From assembly GCA_036785705.1 (NCBI GenBank), contig JAWUZG010000005.1:2542001-2606000 (forward strand): DNA of 64,000 nt, read 5' to 3'. The notes under the pieces were generated by a model that was given only the letters and a program-made list of their open reading frames with translations, was not told the origin of the DNA and did not search any database. Shown here in pieces: positions 36,312-50,200 of this stretch (within the stretch, counting starts at the first letter, position 1; each line of letters opens with the position of its first letter). The stretch is from Acanthornis magna (Eukaryota; Chordata; Aves; Passeriformes; Acanthizidae). The position numbers were made by a program, and so were the translations under genes.

Positions 36312-38154
36312 GTGAGCGGGACCGGGAATGGGGAGTGGGAGTGGGAATGGGAATGGGAATGGAGATGGAGATGGAGCGGGAACGGCGCCCGTCTCTGGTG
36401 CCTCCGGCCTGCGGCGCGGCGGCGCTGTGCTGAGCGGGCCCCGTTCCTCCGCACCGCTCCGGCTCAGCCCGCAGCGTGGGGGGCAGTGGGGCCCTTTTCA
36501 GACATGGCATTCTGAGGCTCAGGCCGGAGCGGGGGTCCTGAGCTCCCTCCCCAGTTGGATATGAGGGGCCCTGAGCTCAGCCCTGAGGTGCTGGGCCGGA
36601 GCGGGGTCCCTGATTCCTCCCCCCACATTGCCACAAAATATCACAAATATTGCCACGTTTGCTCTAGTGTGTCACACAGTGCCACTATTTCAGTCTCATG
36701 ACGGTGAATTAAGGTTGCAGTTACCTAAAAGCATTTTCGTTCGTGTTTGCTGTTTCTTTTTGAAAACAGGTTTGAAGTTTTCCAGGTAGCCCTTGGTTTC
36801 TACAACTTACCATAAAGAGTCCAAGCCCAGGACAAACGAAATTCATTGAATTAATAACTGTTCCATGCTGTGGAGGTTTTCCATGGCTGCAATATTTCTG
36901 TGCAGGGTACTCCTGAGCAGGATTGGATATTCCAGGTCTAACAGGCTGTGGTTGGCATGAAGAACATGGATATATCCCATCTCTAAATGGTCTCTAGGGA
37001 CACAAAAACTAGGAGGGTATCAAATGTTGTTTGCAGGAACTAAGCCCAAACCAAAATCAGGTGGTTCATCAGTGTGTAGATACTGTGGAATTCCTTGCCA
37101 AAGAATGCAGAGGCAAAAGAATTTTAGACACTGGAGGAAGGATCTGTTAAGGTTCACCAACAGGCAAACCACACTTGGTCAAAGGATTCCCCAAAACCAG
37201 GAATAACTGGAGGCAGAGAGCACTTGGCATACGCGTATGCTCTGTACACACATATTTTCCTGTGGCAGCAGTTTATTCCCACCTTGGGTGACAATGGACT
37301 AATTAAACCTTTGGTCTGAACAACTGTGGTTATTCTTATGTGCCTCCTGATGTTTCCTGGATGTCCAGTAAGGGTGAGCACCTCACTGGGAATCTCTCTT
37401 CTTCCAAATTTTTTTTAAAAGTGCTGAGTTCTACCCCATTAAGAAATTTCAGCCAAAAAAAATCAGTCTGTTCTAAAGTTCTGGGCAGAGAGAATGACGA
37501 GAAATCAAATTAGCCATGATATTTTAGGGGGGGAAGAAAGCATTATGAGATTTCTCACAAAAACATGAGTCCTATATTGAGAGGGGAAATAAATCTCAAC
37601 AAAATTGGAGGGGCTAATGGATAGAAAAGGCTTCCTTTGCCTTTAGGGCTTTGTCTGACAAAAGGAGATGGCATGGGTTGTTTGAGGCTCTGTTTTATTC
37701 CCTTGTAATTTTAACACTCTGATTCTTAGTCACTGCAATTTTAGGAGGAATTTCCATTTTAAATTGGGCTTAACATGTCTTAGCTCCACCCTCCTTCATT
37801 CAGTGAAGATTAACATGTTACTTTATGCAAGATAAAAATGGGCAAAAGCTCAGCATTCCCTTGTCAGAACACTTGAGTTCAGGTTTTCCAGGAAAATTCT
37901 AGGAAGTACGGGAGGTTTTCCCACAGTCAGTGGTCTTTTTGGGTTGGTTTTCCACTTCTCTTGTGCCTGTGATTTAAAACAAGCACGTATCCTAAATTTT
38001 CCCTAGAGGACAAAAAAAAAAATTCCAGTTAGTCTAAATATGGTGCAGTTAACTTTCAGTCGAGTCTTTTTATTGTTGAATTGCTGAACTGTGTTTATTC
38101 TCAGCTTTTTTTTTTTTTCTTTTTTTTTTCTTCTTTTCCTGTGTTGAATTTTAG
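36312..38154 (+). other. PUS10: PUS10 first intron
   Basis: From the GTGAGC donor after the noncoding first exon to a strong polypyrimidine acceptor (TTTTAG at 38151-38154). Apart from the G-rich short repeat at its start I see no exon, RNA gene or mobile element. Confidence 0.7.
36318..36380 (+). repeat. GGGAAT / GGAGAT short tandem repeat with regular G tracts
   Basis: Six-base units GGGAAT, GGGAGT and GGAGAT begin a few bases after the first PUS10 donor. Six or more G3 tracts separated by 3 bases could fold as a G-quadruplex on the PUS10 sense strand. Confidence 0.85.
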
Positions 38155-38291
38155 AATTATCCAGCATGTCCTCACTAACAGAGAAGGACAGACCAATTGT
38201 TCAGCTGTTACTCAACGCTGGCACTTGCCCACGATGTATTTTGAGGTTCTGCTGCGTGGGATCACAGGTGCTTTATAGACATCCACACCAG
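38155..38291 (+). CDS. PUS10: PUS10 start-codon exon
   Basis: The acceptor TTTTAG ends at 38154; 11 nt of 5' UTR precede the ATG at 38166. It encodes MSSLTEKDRPIVQLLL and then the first zinc pair CPRC. The donor is CAG then GTTTGT. The preceding poly-T/C tract is long, a strong splice signal. Confidence 0.93.
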
Positions 38292-41200
38292 GTTTGTCCT
38301 TTGTTGTGTCCTTGGCCTCTTTGCTTGAGAGGAAGGAGCTTTGCAAAACGAGTTATGAAAAACTGTGCTTTTTTCTTTAATGTAAAGGAAATTTACGTTA
38401 AATGGTAAAACCCCCACCTATGTCTGCTCTCAATTTCTTTTTGTACTGTAGTGGCAAACTCTCTTCCTGGGCTAGGAATTAAATTCTAACATAATCTGAA
38501 TGGGAAGAAGGCACCAAGTATATCTTTTCATTGAATAGATATGGGGCAAAGATAAGTGTTTCTGCAAGTTAGGTCTGGAAAATGTTTTCATTCCTGGTTG
38601 ATAAACAAGTCTGTTCAGCTGCATTTTCTCTGTTTTGAGAGAAATGCAGCTTGGAGCTGTTTAATTGTGTCTTAAAGACGTCTTTGGGTATGAATTCCAA
38701 GTTGTTAATTACGTGCACTAAGGCTCAACTGGAATGGGCAGTACTGCCTTATGGAACTGTGTTTGCTAAAGAGGAGAAAACAACCACAGTGTGATTCCTC
38801 TGTTTGTGTTAGGATTTGATGAAGGAATTGCAGGAATTTCTGAAAAACAATCAGGAAAAGGAAGACACAGTCTGTTTGGATGTGGCTGACCCACCTTGTA
38901 AGAGAATCAGACTTGAACACGGAAAAGAAGGCGCTGATGATCTGAACCACAACGGAGCCATCCCACAGATTCCCTCGGCTGACGATGGAAATGCTGCAAT
39001 GGAGAGCTCAGCTGTGAAGGTTTGCAACGTATGTTTGGGAATTCTTCAGGAGTTCTGTGAGGCTGACTTTGTTAAAAAGGTAAATGCCTGTTCTTAGTGT
39101 TTTGGGATACTTTTTTGGAGCTTGTTTATGTTGGGGCCTACAGTATAGAGCTGGTGACTAAAAACACAGTGCAGTTTTTTGGGTTATTTTGAAGAGATGT
39201 TTTCTATTTCTTTTGAAAGAAAGAGACCAGAAAACAAACCAAAACTTTTGCCTATTTTAAATATTTGAAATGCAGATGGCACCATTCAACTCCAACATCC
39301 CACACCTGTGCAGCTGGGAAGTTGCATCTGTGGTAGGACTGAATTTTGCCCAGACTTTATCATAGTGGCACTTTAAAAAAAATAAAAAAAAAAAGCCAGC
39401 AGTGCAGGTGCAATGGAATGACTGCAGGGAGCACACTTTCCTAAGGAAAAGACCAACAGATATGTGGTTACATGAATTTAGGAGATGACCTGAGGTTCAG
39501 CTGCTTTCAAGGAAAACTGCAGTGGAACTGGTGATCTCTCTTTACTTTTTTTATGGGACAGGAAAATGAGGAGTCATCAAGTGCTGTTCTCTAAACTCCA
39601 TGTTTCTAATACAGCATGAACTTGTCTTTGTGAAGTACCACAGAGGAGGAAAATGTTTTGGTGATACAACAGGCTGTGGATAATGGAGAGAACGTGAGTT
39701 AGGAGAGAATGTGGGCACAGAGTGTTGCAAACACCATCTCTGAGCAATCGAATTGCTCGTGTGACAAACTGAAATATCAGCTAGAAAATTCACACTGGTG
39801 TCTGAGATGTTTAACAGAGTTTTAACAGAAAGGGATTTGGTTTAATAGCAAGAATGTACCAAAACTGGGACTGGACAGAAAGCATAGTATATATTTTCTG
39901 TTGTTGCAGAACATAATTGTTTCTTTTTTGTTTCCATTGGCAGAATATGTATCTTTAATTTAGAGAATCCACTGCTAATACTTATTTCAGAGTTAACCTC
40001 TTCAGTAGCAATGGAAAATCTGACACCTCTCATTAAGACACCACAAGACCATTTGGTACATAAATTTCCTTTTCTGAGATGCTGATTTCACCTAAAACTT
40101 CAGTATACAATTGGTCTTGGCCTTAAAATAGTGAGTTTGGGTGTTTTCATAGCACTACGGATACAGTTTATTAGTAACTTTTTGTAACAGGACAAAAAAG
40201 CTTATATTTCAATAAGTTGTTAGTGATTTCTCTAGTTTGTATGTTGGGCACCTCTCTGAATGTGTATTAATATGAATTCACAGTGATTATGTAGAATAAA
40301 TATTATCAAGATTATAAGATTTTAAAGATTAATACTAAGCTCCTTCTCTTACAGGTGTGCCAGAAAGTTAATTCTGCTGACTACCAGTTCACTAGTTTTG
40401 TATTTTCTGTGTCACTACCCCCACAGCTGTCTGTCAGGGAGGTAAGGAACTTAAATAATTAAATACATATTTAAGAAAGTAACAGGAATGTACAAGCTGG
40501 TGGTGGTTTGATTTTTAATGGTTACTTCTTAAAAAAGAAACACATGCTGGAAGTGAAGTCTGCTCTCCCCTTCATTTGGGGGTGACTGTTATTGTAATTA
40601 CTAAAGGATCTGAGTCACTTCAGTTTTCAGTTAGGCCAGGACATCTAAAACATCTGAAAACCTAAAAGGAGTTTGTTTAAACCCTCAGTGAATTGTTCCC
40701 TTTGGTGTAGATGCCAGCCCTGCTTTGTGGATCTTCTCGGAGACAGAACTGCACAGCTGGTGCCTTTCCAGGGATAAATGATAATTGGGAGTGCAGAATA
40801 CAAATCAAGGAATTTGAGGATGAATTCTTGAAGTGTTCAGCATTTTAAATTATGGGAAAATACACTTAGTTGTGAGGTATTTTGCAATCTTCCCCTGCTT
40901 TCTGATATACAGCGATGCAAAAGTACTGTTCTAAAAGTGATGCAAAAGTGGTGTTTTAAAAGGCAATATGTAAATCAGTACAATAGATGCCTGCTGTGGT
41001 TAAGATGTGGTGGAAGCTTCAGTGAACATGGCAGAAAGAAGTGTAGATGGTGTTGGCTTTATATGTAAAGCTGTGGTGAGGTCTCTTTTGCACCCACCCA
41101 GTTTGTTAAATAATCGGCTGCACTCGTAGTGGTGATTTGTGCTGTTAGTTCTGGCACCTTGGGCAAATGCTAACAAATATTCTACTCCTAAATCTTCTGG

Positions 41201-44200
41201 AGCACAAGATTCTTTACTTCCCATCTCAGATTGAGCAAAATTGGTGTGTTCGCTTTGTCCTTCTGGCCGGGTGAGCTGCCTTTATTCCCATTTTACTTTT
41301 TGATGCCTCCAAAAAATGAGGTATGTCAAAAAGCACTTTCAGGCTGGGTGAGTATTGAGGTGCCTGTGGTTCTCAGAGAAACCCCCAAACGTAGGTCAGG
41401 CTTTATCAAGTTTTACTCCAGCTTTAAGCCTGGTGTGAGCTGAGTGTTTAACAAGCACCTGGCGTTTGCAGGAAGCCTCGGTAGAGGGTGGTGTTGCCTT
41501 GCAGTTCAGGTGAGGGAATTCCTCACACTGCCCGGGCCTCGTGTTCCAGCAGAGTAGCGATGCTGGGGACAGCCAAGGGAGTGAGAGTTGTGCTGTGGGG
41601 GCAGAAATTAGGAGAGGGAGTGAAATCAGTGAGTAGGAAGCTCCACAGCTGGATCTGTTCCCTTTGGGAGCAGTTTTGGTTTGACTGGGAGAAGGTTTGC
41701 ATTCAGAAGTTCCTGCTGTCCCTTCTGTCCCATCCCTCCAGTCTTGCCAAAAGCTAAACCAGCTGTTTGCTCCAGCTGCAGGGGTAAAAAGGGGTGATGG
41801 TGGAGGAAGAGCTTTAAAAATCGTGGGGGTTTATTTACCTGCTGTTTATCACTTACAAAAAAAAAATGTGGTGATACATTCCCTTTTTTACAGAAAAGTG
41901 GCAATATAACATGTAAAAATGTCTGAACATATCAAAATCAAAAATCAAAATATCTCAGAATGCTTTGTGCTGAAAAGAGATTGTTTGTTAAACTCTGCTT
42001 TTAATTCTTTGACCTGCTCTGTACAAGAACATGTCTAATCCTATCATCAAAGGACACCCAAAGGCAGCCTCCCTCCCATTGCCCTCCGCTGTGACACATA
42101 GATTTTCTCCATCATCTTTTTAACAAAAAACCCAGAAACTGCCTTTCACTATTACCTTCAACTCATTTAATTATGACAGTTGTCATCCTGCCGAGTCTAA
42201 AATGTATGAGAGGAGCTGGAGAAGAGTGGGACATAAAATCTACATTTGCATAGTATTTGTATCTGTGATGCAAGGAAGCAATTGCTTCTTTCCACAAGTA
42301 GGAGATTTGATTGAAATAAATCATAACTACAGGAGTCCCAAGTTTATGTCAGACAACTCTATTAGAATATGAAGTGAGTCGTGCCCTTCAGAAGGGTGAC
42401 TGTTAACTCTGTGGTCTCAGTCGTGATCCATCATCGTGGTACTTGCTACAAGGACATTGATGCAAATAACATCTGTAGTCATTGCTCCCTGTAGGGCTGG
42501 CTGTGCCTCATCCTGGAATTCCCCATCTCCAAGCTCTTTTCTAACACAGTGAAGCAATGCTCGGGCTGGGATTGCACATGGTATTTCAGCTGTTGCCACT
42601 GTGCTCCCTCAGATAGCACCGCAATAATATCCTGCAGCTTGTGATCAATACAGTGCCTGAGCTGGTGTATTCTGGAGATGTATTTGCTGCTGAGCATTGC
42701 CCTGCAGGCTTCAGCTCTGTAATGAACATTTTTCATTTTCAAACCACTTCACAAACATGAAGTAATTACGAAGTGGAGGGATCTGATTCCCTGCTCCGTG
42801 TACAGCTGGGAGAGAGTAGAGGGGTTTGGCTGGCTGGGTGGTTGAATGTGATTTGGAATTTGGGATCTTTTGGCTTCTGTGCTTGCAGTACCCTCATCTA
42901 TTGTTTTCCCCCAATTGAAGAGGAAAAGTAATTTCTTTAGTTCTCTTTCAACTTGGAAGTCAAGAGAGAGGAGATGAAATTTGACCTGTGGTCTCATTTT
43001 AGCATAGCTGCTCACGTGCAGAAGTTTTGTCTATTTTGCAGTTATATCCCCAGAAAACAGGAAAAAGGAGTGAGATTAGCCACCCCACTGAGTCCCAAGC
43101 CTGCATGTGCTCTAAATCAAGGCGTGGGAGAGGTTTTTTTGTAAACTGGCATTTGTCAAATGCAGGTTCCTCGGCCCAGTTCTATGGTTGTCATATCCTC
43201 TAGTTCAGAGCTACGTTCAAGGAATTTCAATTGAAGCTATTTTTATTTATGATTTTATCTGGGTTATTATGCAAGCAGGATTACAATATACTTGTGAAGC
43301 AGCCTTACTCATACTGTCTACAAATGCAGGATAATGAATCACAGTGAATTTGAGCAGACAGCATTCCATCAGTACAACTGTATTTGTTTTGTTCAGCAGT
43401 GTGTAGGTTTGTGTATCATGTATCTAACAAAGTTCATGTCCTCTCCCCACCATCCCTCTTCCCTCTTAATATTTCTAGCACTGTTTTTAGGGCTCCCTCA
43501 TTCTTTTAGATGCACCAAAGGAAGGGTGATAGACTTATTTTTTTGATTGAGTTCCTTATCAGCATGGAAAAGAGATCTATGATGTGGTTCCTTCTGATAT
43601 CCATGTGATCCTGGACCTGCTCCTTGAAGTTTGAGACATTTTCATAGCTCTTTGTTAGAATTATTTCCTTGACAATGACCAGTAATTCTTTCAGCAGAGT
43701 TTGGGGAAGGTTATTTTTTAAGTATATGAAGAATGAAAGACAGGGAAGAGGTTTAAAGGTCTGCAGCCTACAGACTGTAAACTGTTTCACTGGGGTTGTT
43801 TCAAATCCAACAACTCAATTTTTGGAATTAATCTTCAGTGGGGATGGTGACACAGACTGAATTGAGTGCACAGGTTCTGTTAGTTAAAGTGATTTCCTGC
43901 CAGTCCTCGTGTATTTTGTAGTTGTTAGTAGAGGAGAACTGAAAATGTTGTTGTGCTTCATTGTAGGAAGTTTTGAGGGGAGTTTCTCTCTACTTATTTT
44001 CAGTGAACTCGAGCATTTGTACTTAAAGCTCCCCTTGATTTCTAGAATTATTCCTTCTGTTTCTCATCTTTGTCATATTCAGCCTATTCTCCTTAACTAA
44101 GTGCTGTACTTTAAATAAGGGGGCAATATGGCAAAGATTACCATAAGACCAAGTATATTTTTAATTTAATGGTTTTAATAACAGATGATAACTGAATTTG

Positions 44201-47200
44201 GGGTTTTATTAATTTATATGTCAACCAGTTTTCTTATAACATGAATTTAAACACTTTTTTTTCATTTCTCTGTGTGGTAGATAACTGATGACTTAGGCTG
44301 TCAGAGTCTTTTTGTAGTTACAGTATTAATAGCAAGTTCCTAAGTGTTTAATGATGCCTCTTTTTTTTTTTTTTTTTTTTAAAGCCAGATAGGATTTGAA
44401 GTGAAGAGCAAAGTGATGGCTTAGAAATAAAAACAAACACCCATTCCATCTTTCCACTTCTGAAGCAAAAGCTAAATTCCTGATACTTCCTTTCTGTAAT
44501 GAGTTTTAAAAGCACTTCTCCTTTTGCAAAGAATGTCTCAATTTGCTGGGAGTTTTGAGCCTTAATTTCACTTGCTTTTGTTTTTCCCTGTTTTTTCCAT
44601 GGGCATGGCTGGTGACTGCAGCGTGCTGCTTGGCTGGGGCTGAAGCAGGAGATGAGGTGAGTGATGGCTTTTCTGTCTGTCTGACAGGAACTCTTCATAT
44701 AGACACCATTTGTCTGTGTAAATGTTGATTTTATAGTGCAGTTTACCTGATGCTTACAAAGAATAAGATGGCAGCTAGTTTTTATGTGTTTTGTTTTTCC
44801 TTTTTTACCTGCTTTGACCTTTCTTGGGGTTTCTTATCTCTTTTGTTCTGTAAGTTCCAGAACAAGTGGCTTGAAATACATCTCTCTTTCTCAGCTTTTC
44901 TCTGGGCAGGCTCTGGAAAGACTTTTGCAACTTTTGATCTACCAGGAAGCTCTGGCATCAGTTTCCTCAGTGCACAGAAAAAAAAATGAATCTGTTTTAC
45001 TTGGCAGTCATTACTTAAGTTCATCTTGAAATATTGTGTGTCATGTATCTATTTTTGCCAGACCCCTGTGCAAGTTATTATTTCTTTGTGATTCAGAAAT
45101 CTGGGCCTTCCCTTGGCAAAGGATGACATTGTTCAGCTGAAAGAAGCTTATAAGTGGATTATTCATCCCCAGCTGTCAGAAGAGTTGGGTGTTCCTGCTG
45201 ATGGAAAGGTCTCGTATAAATAACAGAACACTTTTTGCTTTGTTTTTTTACTATTTTTTCATATGTGTTTGTGTATATATATTTATACACTTATACACGT
45301 GTTGGGGAAATAAAAGCTATCCTTTTTTCCTTATTGAGAGAGACACAAGTTGAATTGCTCTTATATTCACTGTAGGGAAAAGCAGGGGGGAAGTTATTTT
45401 AACCAGAGATCTCCAAGTTTCCATCCTGAGGGGCCCAATCTTCATTTTTGTACACACAGATCATTGCATCTCCTGAAACCACCACAGGCTTGTGCTAAAT
45501 CTCTTGTGCTGCCATCCTCCTTTTGTTAATGAGACTTTTTCAGTTGTCTCCTATTCCAGGATCCCTGTTTTGCAGAGGCTGAGGAATGCTCACACATTCC
45601 TTCCTTACTCTTCTGTCATTGCTGACACTTGCTGCTGCTCTGTGAGCTCAGTTGTTCAGGCTCTGTGAATAAAATATATTTCTGAAATGTACTGAAAGAG
45701 AAAAGACTGGTCCTTGTTCACTTTAATGAGCACTAGAAATGGGCTTCTCGGGACCTGCAATACCCCTAAGTAGGCAGTAGAAATGTTTTGTTCAAACTTG
45801 CAGATTCTGACTAATATCCTTCAAATCTTTCTGAAAGGCATTGACTGAACATGGCAATCAGGTGTTGCCAAATTCAGAAGCCCCTTGAATCATCTTGAAT
45901 GTAAAATTTCTGCAGAGTCGTGGCTAAAAGTCCTGCTGAGGATGAAGCAGCCTGTAGGTTTTACTTGTCACCAGCCATAGCACTGACCCCAAGACGAGAT
46001 TCACTTTGTCTTTCTGTTGATTTGTCAGCTTCCATAATAATTACAGACTGTGCTTTCCCACGAGTGCTAATTGAAAGCATCCCTTTTGTCTTAGTGAAGA
46101 TAAAAATCACTTAGTTACTCTGAAGATGATCCAGGAAGAAACAAACTTCCTACACAGCAACTTAGCAAAAGCTCTACAACACTTAAGCACCGAGCCACGC
46201 CACACATCCCTGTACCATAAAAGTTGTTTTTCTGGTGCCCTTTATCTACAAGGCACTTGAATATTAGCCAATCTTTTCAATAGCCCTCCTGAGGTGTGCT
46301 GGTATCTGAGTAACAGAAGTAATGAGTGTTGTTTGCCCAAGGCCAGAGAGGGAATTGGGGGCAGAATTGAGATTACACTGGAGTTTATGGGTTAGCTGTC
46401 AATCCACGAGGACATGTTGCCTTTCTTTGCCCCAAGGCCATGCAGACATTGCAAAGGAAGCCCCTGACAAAATTTTACAGTGGTGACTACTGCAGGGTTT
46501 TTATCTCTATTGCACTCCCGGGAGGGCTCTGGGGCTTAGTGACCGTAATAGGCTTTGAGCCTGGGCTGCCTCTGCCTCAGCCCTGCACAGGATGGGACCA
46601 GTGAGGGTCACTCATGGCTGTGAAGTGCTCTCACATCATCTTTGGCGACTTCAGAAAGGCAAATGCTGCTCTGGCACACATTTTAATATGTGCAAAACAT
46701 AAATAAAGGGGTTACTCTCTCTGTTGCCTCAATTGTTTTCCTAAAACTACAGTGTGGGTGCTTGAGAATATCCTCCCTGGTTGTTTAAAAAACTATTACC
46801 ACCTCATTGTTCTTTTTTCTTTTTTTTTAATCTAGAGTTTGTTTGAAGTTAGTGTGGTCTTTGCTCACTCAGAAACAGACGAGGAGTGCCATTTCCTGTA
46901 AGTTTTTTTACAAATAACAAAAGATCTTTATCTAAAAGTTGTGCAACATTGTTGGTTTGGATTTGTTACAGAGGAGAATATGCAGTGTTTATAAACTAGA
47001 ATGGGGCTTGCATCTAGATTTCCTCATATCCACATAAAGTTGCAGAGTTTGAAGTTACACCATCTCTGGTTAATTCTGCACTTCAATGCCAATTTAAAAA
47101 AAAAAAAAAATCCAGAGTTTTGATTTCAACTGGAAGGAGAACATTCAGATAAGCCGTTCAATTTCAGCTCTTCTCAAAGTCATTCCCTGTATCATTTTAA

Positions 47201-50200
47201 AAAATTCAAACCATATAATTGCAGGTGGGGAAATCTTTTGAGGTCATACTTAGGTTTTCCTGCTCTTACAGGATGCATGAAAAGGAGGGAGGGCTTTGGG
47301 TGAATTAATCCAACGTAGCTGGTTGACCAAAACAAACAGAAGTTCCCTGGCCACTACGCACAGCCTCTGGCCTGACTCAGTGGGGCATCTGCTGTGCACA
47401 AAGAAGCAAAATAGTTCTGTGAATTTAGCTGCCATTTAATCTGATTTCTCAAAATCTAGCTGTAGTATGTTCTGGATAATTAGGGTCACTCTTCCTGTTT
47501 GTTGATGCTTCCTGGAAAACTTAAAGTTTCACTCAGTTAGTTTGCACCTACTGCAAGTTAAATCTTAGTATAGAAAGAGGCTCAGCAGAGATGTCTCTGT
47601 TGAATAGTGAATTCATTTCTTGAGACTGGAAATTTCTTTTGTGGCCTTTATTTATTTCCCTGATTTCTCTTCTGGCAATTTGTGATCTTTGAATACTCAA
47701 TCCACCACCTTCTTACTTTTCCACAACTGCATCTTTCATTTGTTTTGAAATCCATTCCCTCATCTTTGGAGATGAGGGAATGGAAACTTGAGAAGGAACA
47801 GGTATTAGGAGCAATGATTACCAGTGTTTACTGAACATCCTTCCTTTCCAGCTTCTTCAAGACTGGCCAAAAGAGAGGGAAAATTGTAGGGCCAAACTAC
47901 AGTTCTAAATAATGGTACCTTCAATCCTGTAAGAACTGAAGTGTTTCTGGATCCTGCACCCTTTTGTTCTAATTTATTTAATTTTACTTCCTTCCTCTGA
48001 AACCTCTTCACTCATATTTTCAGCTCATCCTTCCATCCTTTTTCTGGGATTTCAGGAATACTGATGTTGAACATGTTAAGATGCCAGTGTTAGTGCTCCA
48101 AGCAGAGCAGTTGTGGAGGTGAAAGGTGTAAAGAAGTTCCATTCCACATTCCAATTACTCAGGTTTATTCCATGTGACCTGACAATATCCCTTTATTTGC
48201 CTTCTCTTTGTAGCACACTTAAACAGCAATTAAGGTTTGAGACACTTTTCTGAAGTAACAGCACATTACCTAATTTAATTACACAGTAGTTCCTGAGGTG
48301 CCAAGGCATTGTGCTCGTGTGAGTGGCTGGCTCTGGGCACATTCTGAGGCAGCGGTTTGGTTTTGATGTAAATATGATAAATTTGGCAGTTGTCACAGTA
48401 GTAGTGACAGTCTTGTTTTTTTGTGGAGGCTTTGTCTCAACCTGGAGAACTCCAGGTGCGCTTTTGGATTGGATTTCCAAGTGTGGCATCTGCAGTTTCT
48501 CACCTCTCCAGCTGTTCTTACACAGTTGTGTGGAGGTTGCTGTGCTGAAATGACCCATGGTTTGATGTGGAAGATTGAATTGGCTCTTGTCAATTCACAT
48601 TTGGAGATATGTAAGGGTAAGGTGATATTGAAATTCTGGAAGAGGGAATTTGTGTAGTTTTGGTCACAGACTGGCCAGGGAAGTTGTTTGTATAGAAAGC
48701 AAGATCTGCTTCCTTAGAGTCTGAAGTCGTTACAGAGGTGTTGAAAAACACAGCAAGAAATGATAAATTGGGTTGGAGGTTAGAAATGTCTCTGACTGCA
48801 TACACAGAAATCCAGAAATCATCTCTGACTGCATACATAGAAATCCACTAATAGGAACAGCAACTTCCTCTACAGTACTCAGAAAAACTGTTTCACTGAC
48901 TTGGCTTTCACTTTCATGAAACAGCCAATGGTTTCCTTTTGCACAGGCAAAGCACAAGTGCTGTTGAACACCTGGGGTTACTTTTTTGGTAGGAAATTGA
49001 ATTTTCTAACCAGAAGGGACAGTTTGAATCTCAGGTTTGTAAGTGGGCGTTGCCTAAGAGCAGCAAGTACAGATTTCAAGGTGTCAGCAAATCTGACACA
49101 TTAATCATGAGCTTTTATTGAGAAAGGTTGGAAAGGACTGAAAGCTAAACTTGTTGTGTGCTTTTCCATCCCATCTCAAAGCTGAGACATGGTGGTGTCG
49201 GTCAGAGGAGAGGAAGAGAGTTTTGTCCATGGTTTCTCTGGATCAAGCATCGCACATCTTGCACCATTTGTGGTGTAGGATAAAGGGAATTTTAAAACCT
49301 GCTCTGAGCTAAGCTGTGGAAGTGAGACACTGATGTATTGGCACAAAAACCATTTACATGCTGTGCTTGTGAGTCTGTTTATTTCTCTCTCTGTAAGAGG
49401 AGCAGCTAATTTTCATTTCTGTGTTTAGAGCCACAGCCTGCCCAGACTGTTTCAAACCAGCAAAGAACAAACAGGTAAGATCTCATCATTGTATTTCTAT
49501 TCTGACATTGAGAATTTCACAGCAGTATAAGTACAACTTATCTGGTTATTCAGTCAGTGTTCAATGTCTGGTTTTTCTTCATCAAAAAGCTTTCTAGTTT
49601 TCAATTCTCTGAAAATAAAGTTGTCTCCTTTATTCACTTCACAATTCTCAGCTTAGGAAAACTGAGAGCTTGGTGCTTTTCTTTAGGTCGTTCATCTTCC
49701 CGGCTGTCTAAAGGCCATAATTTTAGGAATGTTCTCTGTAAATACCTCCCTTAAGATCTAGGAATTTGATTTTCATACATTAAAAGTAGCATAAAAGATG
49801 ATCCTCAAGCTCTCTGTGGGTGAAGCAGTTCAGATAAGTCACATTGTGAAGATGAGACTCGGCAGCCAAAAGGGAAATGATCACACTGCAGTTTTCATGT
49901 CCTCTGATCTGAATGAAAGCCAGGATTCATGGAGGATGGTTTTATCCTGTCTGCCTCTGGAGGAGGAGGGGAAAGAAAAGGGACCTTGCCACTTGTTGCA
50001 GACCCTGAGCACGCACACAACCATTGACGGAAAAGAGGACATGCGAGGATAAAAAACCAGTTGGAGGGAAACTGATCCAAGTAGGACAGTTGATGTGATC
50101 AGAGGCAGAACAAGTAACTTCTATCAGAAGCCATTGCAAGGCTTTTTATTCTTTCTGGTGAAGAGTCTGCCAACGTTTGGCAGAGGCAGAGGCTGACCCA

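Noticed and set aside
42417..42742. Minus-strand frames in the large PUS10 intron
   Set aside because: No recognisable family, no splice sites and no sign of conservation; length is within chance.
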